A program made the translations under genes and the position numbers. The notes beneath the pieces are model-generated. The model ran no database searches and had not been told where the DNA came from. It was given only the letters and a program-made list of their open reading frames with translations. Below, one piece after another: positions 15,553 through 23,706 of a DNA stretch of 25,064 bases (within the stretch, counting starts at the first letter, position 1; every line of letters starts with the position of its first letter). Origin of the DNA: CAZFNQ01 sp964652125 (GTDB taxonomy: Bacteria; Patescibacteriota; Saccharimonadia; Saccharimonadales; JANWIN01); contig CAZZAE010000010.1 of assembly GCA_964652125.1 (NCBI GenBank), positions 1-25,064 on the forward strand. The letters run 5' to 3'.

Positions 15553-16599
15553 ATGGCTAAGAAAGTCTATGTTGGTTTAAGCGGCGGAGTTGATTCGTCA
15601 GTTACGGCTACTCTGTTAAAAGAGCATGGTTATGACGTAACTGGGGTTTATATGAAAAACTGGAGTAAGGATCTGCCCGGTTTTCCGTGCCCCTGGAAAG
15701 AAGATTATCAGGATGCTAAACGGGTTGCAGTGCAACTCAACATTCCTTTTAAGATGTATGATTTCCAAACTCAGTACCGCAACAAAGTGGTGGATTATAT
15801 GGTAAGTGAATACCAAGCCGGTCGCACTCCAAACCCTGATGTTATGTGCAATCAAGAAGTGAAATTTAAACTCTTTTTAAATACGGCTCTTGATGATGGC
15901 GCGGACATGATAGCAACTGGACACTATGCCCGCACAAAAAACGGACATCTTTTAACTGCTCATAATCTTGATAAAGATCAAACTTATTTCCTATACCGAG
16001 TTACCGACATGGCTCTAAAAAAGACCCTATTTCCAATTGGGGAATTCAAGACAAAATCTGAGGTTAGAACACTTGCAAAAAAATTTGGCCTCATTACTGC
16101 TGATAAAAAAGATTCTCAGGGTATATGCTTTGTGGGCCAAGTCGGTATCAAGGAATTTCTCGAGGTTGAGCTGGGTCAACAGGAAACAGGGCCAATTCTT
16201 GACCAAGCAGGTAAGGTAATAGGTCAACACGAAGGGGCAATATATTACACCATTGGACAGCGCCACGGACTAAACGTCGGTGGCGGTCTACCATACTATG
16301 TAACGGGTAAAAACATGAAGAAAAATGAAGTATATGTGACGACCAACATAGACGATAAAAAGCTCTGGCATAAAGACATTCAGCTAACAAACCTACATTG
16401 GATAAATGGCCAGCCGGATCTCAGCAAAACTTATCAAGTCCGCACTCGTTACCGAGCGCCACTAATTAATGCTTCGTTGGAAAAAATTAAGGATACATTA
16501 ACTGTTAAGTTAACTGATGAAGTTCGAGCGGTTACTCCTGGACAATCGGCAGTAATTTATAAAGGTGATTTAGTTGTTGGAGGTGGGGTAATCATCTAG
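15553..16599 (+). CDS. mnmA: tRNA-specific 2-thiouridylase MnmA
   Basis: Adds sulfur to U34 of tRNA-Lys, -Glu and -Gln, activating the base with ATP. GLSGGVDSS at residues 8-16 is the PP-loop. Cys99 (PNPDVMCNQEVKF) and Cys192 (SQGICFVG) are the two catalytic cysteines. ATGHYAR at 121-127, KDQTYFLYRV at 141-150 and a C-terminal beta-barrel ending in PGQSAVIYKGDLVVGGG are all present. At 348 residues the length is normal. Sulfur probably comes from the cysteine desulfurase encoded at 8702-9847. Its 3' end overlaps the convergent minus-strand gene by 30 bases. Confidence 0.95.
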   Translation: MAKKVYVGLSGGVDSSVTATLLKEHGYDVTGVYMKNWSKDLPGFPCPWKEDYQDAKRVAVQLNIPFKMYDFQTQYRNKVVDYMVSEYQAGRTPNPDVMCNQEVKFKLFLNTALDDGADMIATGHYARTKNGHLLTAHNLDKDQTYFLYRVTDMALKKTLFPIGEFKTKSEVRTLAKKFGLITADKKDSQGICFVGQVGIKEFLEVELGQQETGPILDQAGKVIGQHEGAIYYTIGQRHGLNVGGGLPYYVTGKNMKKNEVYVTTNIDDKKLWHKDIQLTNLHWINGQPDLSKTYQVRTRYRAPLINASLEKIKDTLTVKLTDEVRAVTPGQSAVIYKGDLVVGGGVII

Positions 16600-16932
16600 G
16601 AACTGTAAAGATTGACGTAAATTATCGGTTTCAGCAGGTTCTACTGGTAGGGCAGGCTGTAGTGATTCTAAATCAACACTAACAGTTTCTAAACCCGATA
16701 ATCTCATAAAAGCCATGACTCGAGTAGTGTTGCCGTCAAGATATGACATATCGTGAGCCACTCCTTGCGAAGCTTCTTCACAAATTCCTGCAACTATTCT
16801 TTTTAAAAAATCACCTTGTTTTATTTCTACCTCAACAGCACTAGATAAATGAGCTATACCTGATTCTGGTTTTGATTCACAGGTATCTTTTACGGTGCAG
16901 TGCTCACAAGGAGTAGCCAATCGAATTCGCAT
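16570..16932 (-). CDS. Small hypothetical protein with CxxC-x5-C motif
   Basis: A 120-residue protein of unknown function. Close to the N terminus it has Cys9-x2-Cys12-x5-Cys18 (CEHCTVKDTC), the same spacing as the last three cysteines of the WhiB-like protein at 1694-2374; a fourth Cys is at 51. This could bind an iron-sulfur cluster or zinc. The rest is mixed helix with an acidic C terminus. Start chosen at 16932: TTGACT, 17 bases and TACAGT (complement of 16939-16967) end 6 bases before that ATG. The upstream ATG at 16938 directly abuts the -10 box. Its last 30 bases overlap the mnmA 3' end. Confidence 0.6.
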   Translation of the reverse strand: MRIRLATPCEHCTVKDTCESKPESGIAHLSSAVEVEIKQGDFLKRIVAGICEEASQGVAHDMSYLDGNTTRVMAFMRLSGLETVSVDLESLQPALPVEPAETDNLRQSLQFLDDYPTSNN

Positions 16933-16938
16933 CGTCAT

Positions 16939-16981
16939 ACTGTAAAACGAATAATTAAATTAGTCAATATTCTGATAAACT
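16939..16981. promoter_or_regulatory. Divergent overlapping promoters, 16932 gene and alaS
   Basis: On the minus strand, TTGACT (complement of 16962-16967), a 17-base spacer and TACAGT (complement of 16939-16944) drive the Cys-rich gene. On the plus strand, TG, one base and TAAACT (16976-16981) form an extended -10 that ends 7 bases before the alaS ATG at 16989. Only about 50 bases separate the two starts, so RNA polymerase binding would be mutually exclusive. Neither mRNA would have room for a Shine-Dalgarno sequence. Confidence 0.5.
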
Positions 16982-16988
16982 GTTACAG

Positions 16989-18899
16989 ATGACACCACAA
17001 GAAATACCAACAGCTTATTAACATTTTTTTAAGAATAAAGACCACTCCGTTATCCCACGGGCTCTTTTAGTTCCCCAAAATGATCCGACCACACTTTTTA
17101 CAGGCAGTGGAATGCAACCCCTTATTCCTTACTTGCTTGGAGAATCACATCCTCATGGCACGCGACTGGTGAATAGCCAACCCTGCCTTCGTGTTCAGGA
17201 CATTGAAGAAGTTGGAGATAATCGCCACACTACATTTTTTGAAATGCTTGGCAACTGGAGCTTGGGAGAATATTTTAAAGAGGAAGAAATTCCTTGGTTG
17301 TTTGAGTTTTTAACAGACGTTGTCGGTCTAGATCCCGCCAAACTTTACGTAACATGTTACATTGGCAGCCGAGAGTTTAATATCCCCAAGGATTCAAAAG
17401 CCGGTGAGCTTTGGAAGGATTTATTTAGCAAGAAAGGCATTAATGCTAAACAAGTAGATATCGGCTCTGAACAAGACGGTTACGACCTGGGAATGAGTGA
17501 TGGCCGTATTTTTTATTACGACGGCAGCAAAAACTGGTGGAGCCGGGCCGGTGCAGAAGCAACTACGCCCGTTGGAGATCCCTGCGGACCGGATACGGAA
17601 GTGTTTTATGACTTTGGCAGTCCTCACGATACCAAGTGGGGTCCTAAGTGCCATCCCAATTGTGATTGTGGGCGGTTTATAGAGATTGCTAACAGCGTAT
17701 TTATGGCTTATCAGCGCAGCGATAAGGGCTTTGAGGCACTAGCTAAACCAAATGTAGACTTTGGCGGTGGACTAGAACGCATAGCAGTAGCAGCTATTAA
17801 CGATCCTGATGTCTTCAAAATCAGTTTATTAAAACCAATAATTGGCAAACTTGAACAGTTAAGTGGCAAACAATATGACAGCAACACTGAAAGTATGAGG
17901 GTAATTTCCGACCATCTTCGGGCTGCCACATTTTTAGCAGTTGATGGCATATCACCTAGTAATAAAGAGCAGGGCTATGTCATGCGACGATTAATTCGCC
18001 GGGCTATACGCTTTGCTTTTGATCTTGGCATAGAACAAAACTTTCTAGAGCAAATTGTCCCTGTTATTGCCGATTTGTACCATCAAGACTATCCAGAAGT
18101 TGCCCAGAGCCGTGAAAATGTCATTGCGATCCTAGCAAAGGAAGAAAAAGTCTTTCGCCAAACCTTACGTCATGGACTAAAAGAATTAAACAAGTTTGCT
18201 CAGTCCAACAAAAATGATAAAGGTGAGATATTAATCAAGGGCGATAGTGTGGTTTTTCCGATGTACGATACTTACGGGTTTCCAGTTGAGCTAACTCTCG
18301 AGGAGGCTTACAAAAACGACTGGCAAGTTGATGAGAAATGGCGTCAGCAATTTGACTCAAAAATGAACGAGCAGCGACAACGTAGTCAGACGGCTAGCAA
18401 AGGAACATTTAAAGGTGGTTTAGGCGGTCAGACATTGCAGCACAAGAAATACCACACTGCGACACATTTGATGTACCAAGCCCTGCGTGATGTGCTGGGT
18501 GATCATGTAGTACAACGGGGGAGTAATATAACCGAAGAACGGCTGCGGTTTGACTTTAGCCATCCAGAGAAAATGACACCTGAACAAATTAGTCGTGTTG
18601 AGGATATTGTGAATGAGCAAATTGGTAAGGATTTAGTAGTTACCTGGAAAGAATATCCAACACAAGTTGCCATAAAAGAAAAAGGGGCTCTGGGACAGTT
18701 TGGCGATCGCTACGGTGAAACTGTCAAAGTCTACAATATGCAGGCCAATGGGGCTGACAAACCATATAGTTTTGAGATTTGTGGCGGTCCTCACGTCGAA
18801 CACACTTTACAACTGTCTGAGGATGGTAAGAAATTTAAGATTATAAAAGAAGAATCTTCGTCTTCTGGAATTAGAAGAATTAAAGCCGTTCTGATTTAG
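16989..18899 (+). CDS. alaS: Alanyl-tRNA synthetase with in-frame TAA at codon 11
   Basis: Charges tRNA-Ala and edits Ser/Gly mischarging. From the ATG at 16989 the frame reads MTPQEIPTAY, then TAA (17019-17021), then HFFKNKDHSVIPRALLVP and on in the same frame to 18899. The stop falls where the family has a hydrophobic residue, usually Leu or Phe; TTA to TAA is one base. The next in-frame ATG, at 17112, would delete about 41 residues of the aminoacylation core. Other parts are intact: RHTTFFEMLGNWSLG, GGGLER (motif 3), and the editing site HTATH (489-493) with Cys598 and His602. At about 636 residues it lacks the C-Ala domain of the 875-residue E. coli enzyme. TAA may be an error, a real mutation or a site of readthrough. 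Confidence 0.85.
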
Positions 18900-18902
18900 A
18901 TT

Positions 18903-19166
18903 ATGGAATGCAATATGTCGTCAGATTGGAAGCTTTGGACTAAATTTACTAATGAATCCTCTGACGAACAGGAGCATGTAATAAATGCTATGTCAGGTCT
19001 GGCAGGAGGAGTTACTGTTCAATATGACGAGGAAAGGGATGCATATTTTGTCTTCGTGCCTAACGATATGCAATTGGATGCTACTGAGCGTATCTTAAAT
19101 CGAGCAAAAACGGGGGAAGGTTGGGAGAAAACACAATCCTTAGAACCAAAATCGGAATTTTTATAG
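18903..19166 (+). CDS. Small hypothetical protein, 83-87 aa
   Basis: A small acidic protein of unknown function that begins 3 bases after the alaS stop and is probably co-transcribed. Two starts are possible, the ATG at 18903 and one at 18915 (MSSDWKLW). The sequence alternates beta-like stretches (GGVTVQYDEERDAYFVFVP) with helices, consistent with a compact alpha/beta fold. It has no motif that I can name. A codon pattern like its neighbours and the tight spacing support it as a real gene. Confidence 0.6.
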   Translation: MECNMSSDWKLWTKFTNESSDEQEHVINAMSGLAGGVTVQYDEERDAYFVFVPNDMQLDATERILNRAKTGEGWEKTQSLEPKSEFL

Positions 19167-19190
19167 AAGCTTTAGCGTCTTCACCTCAGG

Positions 19191-19199
19191 TGTTATAAT
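19191..19199 (+). promoter_or_regulatory. Extended -10 promoter for the ftsA-like gene, leaderless
   Basis: TGTTATAAT at 19191-19199, the same nonamer as before metG, with a perfect TATAAT at 19194-19199. It ends 10 bases before the ATG at 19210. A weak -35 TTTAGC lies at 19171-19176 with a 17-base spacer. No Shine-Dalgarno sequence is seen. Confidence 0.7.
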
Positions 19200-19209
19200 C
19201 AAGGGGTCT

Positions 19210-20508
19210 ATGCTTGATAAAATAAAAACCCTTGGCAAGTCAGTGGCAGCCAAAACAGTTGGTAAAAAAGAAGCCAGCGGCCAACATATGGTGGCCTTAG
19301 ATATTGGTACCGAATTTATAAAAGTATTAATTGGTAAAGTTGTGGACAACCGGATTGAAATAGTTGGTACCGGTCGCTCCCACCAAGGTCTAAGTGATAT
19401 GCAAGCTGGGGCAATTTCTGACATTGCCGCCGTAGTGAACAACTGTGATCAAGCTCTCAATGAAGCTGAGCAGCAAGCAGGCATTAGTGCTAGGGGTGCT
19501 GTTATTGGTATTGCTGGAGAACTAGTTAAAGGAACTACCACACATGTTCGTTGTCGCCGGCAAGACCCCAATAAAGAAATGCACATTGAAGAAGTTGAAA
19601 GAATTATTGGCTTGGTCCAAGCTCGAGCTAAAGAGCGGGCTCGTCAACAGCTAGTCTGGGAACTAGGTGGTAAAGACGTAGAAATCCGCATGGTTAACAG
19701 CGCCCTCGTTAACATTGAAATTGATGGCTACCCAGTGACCAACCCAGTCGGATTTAAGGGTAAGGAAGTAGTTGTCCAATTATATACAGCCTTTGCTCCC
19801 ATGATACATATTGGGGCACTAGAGCGAACTGCCAAAGAGTTAGACCTTGATCTTATTGCTGTAGCAGCTGAACCATTTGCTGTCTCAAGATCTGTAATTG
19901 GCGATGACCCCAACGCTAGTATGAGCGCTATTTTAATGGATGTTGGTGGTGGAACTACTGATATAGCCGTCATTAATGACGGTGGTGTGCAAGGTACTAA
20001 AATGTTTGGTATCGGCGGGCGAGCCTTTACGCGTTCAGTCGAAAAAGACTTAGGTGTATCGTTTTTAAAAGCCGAAGAGCTTAAACTCGGATTGTCCGAC
20101 CACAAGGATCCTATAAAGAAAATCCCTGCTATTGAAACTGCCCTAAAAAAGACTCTAGAAGTTTGGGCTAGCGGTGTAGAGTTAGCGCTAGGTGAATTTA
20201 CGCAGCTAGATAACTTACCACACAGATTACTTCTCTGCGGTGGTGGCTCCTCGCTAGATATGTTAATGGACAAATTAGAGCAGTCCAATTGGTACAGTGA
20301 GTTACCGTTTACTCGAAAACCAGCCGTTCAACACATCCAGCCCAGTCAAGTAGTTGGGATTGTTGACAAAACCGGAAGTGTTACCGATCATACTTATATA
20401 ACTGCAATGGGTTTGCTAAGAGTTGGACTCGATACACTTCAGCAACAAGACAGCAGTTATACTACAAATTCAATGCGTGAACGTATAGACAGATTACTAA
20501 GAGTTTAA
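19210..20508 (+). CDS. ftsA: FtsA-like actin-fold ATPase
   Basis: A 432-residue actin-fold protein related to FtsA (with PilM as the nearest alternative). MVALDIGTEFIKVLIGK (27-43) is the phosphate-1 motif, MDVGGGTTDIAVI (243-255) the phosphate-2 motif, and LLCGGGSSLDML the adenosine motif. Between them, residues 85-165 have the 1C/SHS2-type subdomain typical of FtsA (GAVIGIAGELVKG). The C terminus ends in a short basic amphipathic helix (MRERIDRLLRV), where FtsA binds the membrane. FtsA links FtsZ to the membrane at division. It lies one base before a large anchored protein gene, so the two probably act together. No ftsZ or pil genes are in the window. Confidence 0.82.
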   Translation: MLDKIKTLGKSVAAKTVGKKEASGQHMVALDIGTEFIKVLIGKVVDNRIEIVGTGRSHQGLSDMQAGAISDIAAVVNNCDQALNEAEQQAGISARGAVIGIAGELVKGTTTHVRCRRQDPNKEMHIEEVERIIGLVQARAKERARQQLVWELGGKDVEIRMVNSALVNIEIDGYPVTNPVGFKGKEVVVQLYTAFAPMIHIGALERTAKELDLDLIAVAAEPFAVSRSVIGDDPNASMSAILMDVGGGTTDIAVINDGGVQGTKMFGIGGRAFTRSVEKDLGVSFLKAEELKLGLSDHKDPIKKIPAIETALKKTLEVWASGVELALGEFTQLDNLPHRLLLCGGGSSLDMLMDKLEQSNWYSELPFTRKPAVQHIQPSQVVGIVDKTGSVTDHTYITAMGLLRVGLDTLQQQDSSYTTNSMRERIDRLLRV

Positions 20509-20509
20509 A

Positions 20510-22195
20510 ATGACTGATACTAGCAAAGATACTATTTACATAGACGTCGATGATGAAATAACCAGCATCATTGAAAAGGTGCGCTCCGGCAAGCATAAAA
20601 TTGTTGCGCTGGTTCTTCCCAAACGCGCTACTGTTTTACAAAGCATTGTTAATATGAAGCTTCTAAAGCGAACCGCCAAAGAAGAACATAAACGATTAGT
20701 ACTGATAACCTCGGAAGCAAACTTGATACCGCTAGCGGGTGCGGTTGGCATACATGTGGCTAAAACTCTCCAAAGTAAACCTGCAATTCCTCCACCACCA
20801 GATGTTAACAAACAAGATGAAGCTTTAGTTGATGAAGAAACCGGGGATGAACCTGATATCGACCACAATAAAAGTATTGGTGAACTTGCTGGCATGACGG
20901 CGGTAGCAGCTGCCAGCAGACCCGATCCTGAGGAAACAATTGACGTCGATAATACCGAAGATGATATCGAAAAAAAACCGTCTAAAAAAGATAAAAAAAA
21001 TAAAATCAAAGTACCCAATTTTGAAAAATTCCGGACTAAGTTAATACTAGCTGGCTTGGCCTTGATCTTATTAATTATTGGTTGGATATTCGCTTTTAAT
21101 GTTTGGCCCCATGCTACTATCACCATAAACACCAACGCTGTATCGATAAATAGCGATTTTTCTTTTACAGCCAGTACTGATGCCCAATCACTGGATGTTA
21201 AGGGCGGCATAGTCCCGGCAACCTCCAAAGACTCTCAACAAACTGATAGTCAAAAAGTAGCAGCTACTGGACAGAAAAACGTTGGGGAGAAAGCCACTGG
21301 TGCTATCACCATGACAACCAGCTGTAGTGGTAAAGTTCCAACAGTTCCAGCTGGTACCTTTGTCGCCAGCACCAATCTTACCTATATTACCCAAACAGAT
21401 ACTAACCTAAACCACCCAAGCGTAGATTCACATGGTAACTGTATTTTTAGTGGATCGAGTAATGTAACTGCTGTTGAATCTGGTTCCAAGTATAATATTT
21501 CTGCTGGTCAATCTTTTAGCGTCAGCGGCTACAGCAGTATATCTGGTAGTAACGGCGCCGCTTTCACCGGTGGTACCGACAAAACCATTACTGTAGTTAG
21601 TCAATCAGATATTGATAGTGCCAAGAAAAAGATTACCGACAATACCGACGCTGCCAAGAAAGATTTAATTACCAAGTTCCAAAATGACAATATCTTCCCT
21701 CTACCCGTTACACTTCAACCTGGTAAACAAACCGTCAGCTCGTCAGCTAAAGTCGGAGACGAGGTCACAGAAGTCAATGTAACGGTTGAAACAGATTACA
21801 CAATGCTAGGGGTTAAACGCGATGATCTTAAAAAGTTAGTCGAGAATGATGTTAAAGGTCAGATTGATACTTCCAAACAAGCCCTCTCCGACGATGGTCT
21901 GGATAAAGCGACCTTTTCTGTTACAAGTAAGAAATCCCCGACTAATCAAACTCTATCTACTCAGACTACGGCAACTGCCGGGGCTCAAATTGATACCGAA
22001 GCCCTTAAAAAGCAAATTGTCGGTAAAAAGAAGGGCGACGTCCAACAAACCATTCAGGCATTACCGTCAGTCGATAGTGTAAATGTAGATTTCAGTCCAT
22101 TCTGGGTTTACAAAATGCCAAGCAATACTAATAAGATCAACATCATTGTTAACAAGGCTCAAGCTAGTTCGAACAATGGCCCTGCAACCCCATAA
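20510..22195 (+). CDS. Large single-pass exported protein paired with FtsA-like
   Basis: A 561-residue protein I cannot assign to a named family. Residues 9-88 form a compact cytoplasmic alpha/beta domain (IYIDVDDEITSIIEKV, then VALVLPKRATVLQS). A disordered acidic Pro-rich linker (90-165) ends in a Lys-rich stretch, followed by one membrane helix (177-197). The remaining 360 residues would lie outside. They are rich in Ser, Thr, Gly and Asn and beta-strand in character, with two Cys at about 288 and 324 that could pair. Similar CPR proteins are sometimes labelled baseplate J-like; I regard that label as uncertain. The gene starts one base after ftsA, and its 3' end overlaps ruvX by 20 bases. 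Confidence 0.75.
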   Translation: MTDTSKDTIYIDVDDEITSIIEKVRSGKHKIVALVLPKRATVLQSIVNMKLLKRTAKEEHKRLVLITSEANLIPLAGAVGIHVAKTLQSKPAIPPPPDVNKQDEALVDEETGDEPDIDHNKSIGELAGMTAVAAASRPDPEETIDVDNTEDDIEKKPSKKDKKNKIKVPNFEKFRTKLILAGLALILLIIGWIFAFNVWPHATITINTNAVSINSDFSFTASTDAQSLDVKGGIVPATSKDSQQTDSQKVAATGQKNVGEKATGAITMTTSCSGKVPTVPAGTFVASTNLTYITQTDTNLNHPSVDSHGNCIFSGSSNVTAVESGSKYNISAGQSFSVSGYSSISGSNGAAFTGGTDKTITVVSQSDIDSAKKKITDNTDAAKKDLITKFQNDNIFPLPVTLQPGKQTVSSSAKVGDEVTEVNVTVETDYTMLGVKRDDLKKLVENDVKGQIDTSKQALSDDGLDKATFSVTSKKSPTNQTLSTQTTATAGAQIDTEALKKQIVGKKKGDVQQTIQALPSVDSVNVDFSPFWVYKMPSNTNKINIIVNKAQASSNNGPATP

Positions 22196-22607
22196 GACCG
22201 TTTTAGCTCTGGACGTCGGTGAGCGTCGTATTGGAGTGGCCAGTGCCTCGCTAATTGCTAAATTACCATCAGCTCTGACTACTATTGATCGACAAGACGA
22301 TGTTATTCAAGACATAGTTAAGCTAATTTCAGACCAACAAGCGGTGGCCGTAGTTATCGGTTTGCCAAGGGGACTCAGCGGTCAAGAAACCAAGCAGACT
22401 ACTCTTGTTCGAGCATTTGCCCGAGATCTACAACAAGCTACTGATATCAGAATATTTCTTCAAGACGAAGCCCTAACTTCCAAGCAAGCTGAGACTGAAT
22501 TGAAACAGAGGCGAGTAAGGTATAATAAAGAGGCTGTAGATGCCCTAGCCGCTGTATATATTTTAAGTGATTGGCTAGGAGAGAACCGGGAGTTCAGCGG
22601 AGAATGA
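22176..22607 (+). CDS. ruvX: Holliday junction resolvase-like RuvX/YqgF
   Basis: A 143-residue RNase H-fold nuclease; the family processes Holliday junctions and the 5' end of pre-16S rRNA. Visible residues: LALDVGERRIGVA with Asp13, VVIGLPRGLSGQET, QDEALTS with its acidic pair, and DALAAVYIL with the final Asp. The ATG at 22176 is chosen over an upstream ATG at 22146 because the family starts a few residues before the first Asp. It overlaps the preceding gene by 20 bases and its TGA overlaps the mltG ATG. ruvX next to mltG is a common bacterial pairing. Confidence 0.92.
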   Translation: MALQPHKTVLALDVGERRIGVASASLIAKLPSALTTIDRQDDVIQDIVKLISDQQAVAVVIGLPRGLSGQETKQTTLVRAFARDLQQATDIRIFLQDEALTSKQAETELKQRRVRYNKEAVDALAAVYILSDWLGENREFSGE

Positions 22608-23656
22608 AGTATAAATATAGTCCAAAGAGATTGCGCCGCTGGCCTCGAGTCGCAGCGATTGTTTTAACTGTTGCTGTAGTTAGCATAGTTGGCTCAGTAT
22701 TAGTTGCTCGACATATTTATAACTCCAACCTTAGGCCACTTAATAGCTCTAGTCAGAGAAGTGTAGCCATTACTATTGTCTCTGGATCTTCCTTAAAAGA
22801 TATCTCAATCCTTCTAAAAAAACATGGCCTAATCCGCAGTGAATGGGCCTTCACCCAATATGTCCGTAATCGGGAGGCTAGCAATGATCTGAAGGCCGGC
22901 ACCTATGAACTAAGTCCCCGTCAAAGCGTACCGGAAATAGTGGCGATTATTACTGGCGGTAAAATATCTGCTAACTTGATTACTATCTTGCCGGGACAGC
23001 GACTTGACCAGATAAAAAAGACGTTTGTAAACAGTGGCTTTTCGGCCAAAGACGTTGACCGGGCTCTAAACCCAGCACTTTATAAAAATCACCCCGCACT
23101 AGTTGATAAGCCTAGTGGAGCTAGTTTAGAAGGCTATTTATATCCTGAATCTTTCCAAAAAACCGGCACTCCTGAGGATATAATACGGCAATCTTTAGAT
23201 GAGATGCAGAAGCGTTTGACTCCTGATGTTCGAAACGCCATTCAAAGCCAGGGTCTATCTGTTCACCAGGGTATAATTCTAGCTTCAATCGCTGAAAAAG
23301 AAGCCGATAAACCCGAAGATAGAAGTCGTATCGTCCAAGTCTTCTTAAGCCGCATACATCTGGGTATGAGGTTGGAGTCAGATGTGACGGCTTTTTATGG
23401 AGCAGCTATTGCAGGTCAACCTCTGTCGGTTAATTATAATTCGCGCTATAACACCTATTTCCACGGGGGGTTACCACCTGGTCCTATCAGTAATGTTAGC
23501 GAGTCATCTCTTAACGCCGTCGCCCATCCAGCTCACACTAATTACCTATATTTCTTAGCCGGTGATGATGGCACGGTATACTTTGCTCAAACGCAAGTCG
23601 AGCATGATGATCAAATCGCCCGCTACTGTAAAACCTTATGTGCTCCACCCCAGTAA
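22604..23656 (+). CDS. mltG: Endolytic murein transglycosylase MltG
   Basis: Cuts nascent peptidoglycan strands at the membrane and sets glycan length. A basic N terminus (residues 4-15) precedes one membrane helix at 16-36. The YceG domain follows: SLEGYLYPESF, then ILASIAEKEA with catalytic Glu231, RLESDVTAFYG, and YNTYFHGGLPPGPISN. It closes with YLYFLAGDDGTVYF. The 350-residue length is normal. An in-frame TTG at 22571 is rejected in favour of ATG 22604, which overlaps the ruvX stop by 4 bases and has GGAG 2-3 bases upstream. With ftsA and the LysM-CHAP gene it forms a cell-wall group. Confidence 0.95.
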   Translation: MKYKYSPKRLRRWPRVAAIVLTVAVVSIVGSVLVARHIYNSNLRPLNSSSQRSVAITIVSGSSLKDISILLKKHGLIRSEWAFTQYVRNREASNDLKAGTYELSPRQSVPEIVAIITGGKISANLITILPGQRLDQIKKTFVNSGFSAKDVDRALNPALYKNHPALVDKPSGASLEGYLYPESFQKTGTPEDIIRQSLDEMQKRLTPDVRNAIQSQGLSVHQGIILASIAEKEADKPEDRSRIVQVFLSRIHLGMRLESDVTAFYGAAIAGQPLSVNYNSRYNTYFHGGLPPGPISNVSESSLNAVAHPAHTNYLYFLAGDDGTVYFAQTQVEHDDQIARYCKTLCAPPQ

Positions 23657-23674
23657 AAAACCGTAAGCATATCC

Positions 23675-23703
23675 TTGAGTTTTGTATACGAACATGTTAT
23701 CTT
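23675..23703 (+). promoter_or_regulatory. Promoter for the LysM-CHAP leader RNA
   Basis: TTGAGT (23675-23680), a 17-base spacer and TATCTT (23698-23703), with TG plus one base (23695-23697) as an extended -10. The expected start point, near 23708-23711, is at the left arm of the first stem of the leader. This is one of the better promoter matches in the window. Confidence 0.6.
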
Positions 23704-23706
23704 TAT

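Noticed and set aside
17019..17030. T7 run after the alaS stop as a programmed frameshift
   Set aside because: The coding frame is identical on both sides of the stop, and the stop comes before the run, so slippage there would not bypass it.
19728..20288. Minus-strand open frame (186 codons) opposite ftsA
   Set aside because: Rich in Pro and Ser from reversed codons, and fully inside a gene with actin-fold motifs.
20536..21228. Long minus-strand open frame (230 codons) opposite the large anchored protein
   Set aside because: It is antisense to a gene with clear domains, is Ser/Ile/Leu-rich with no motif, and has no promoter or ribosome site. It is a frame shadow.
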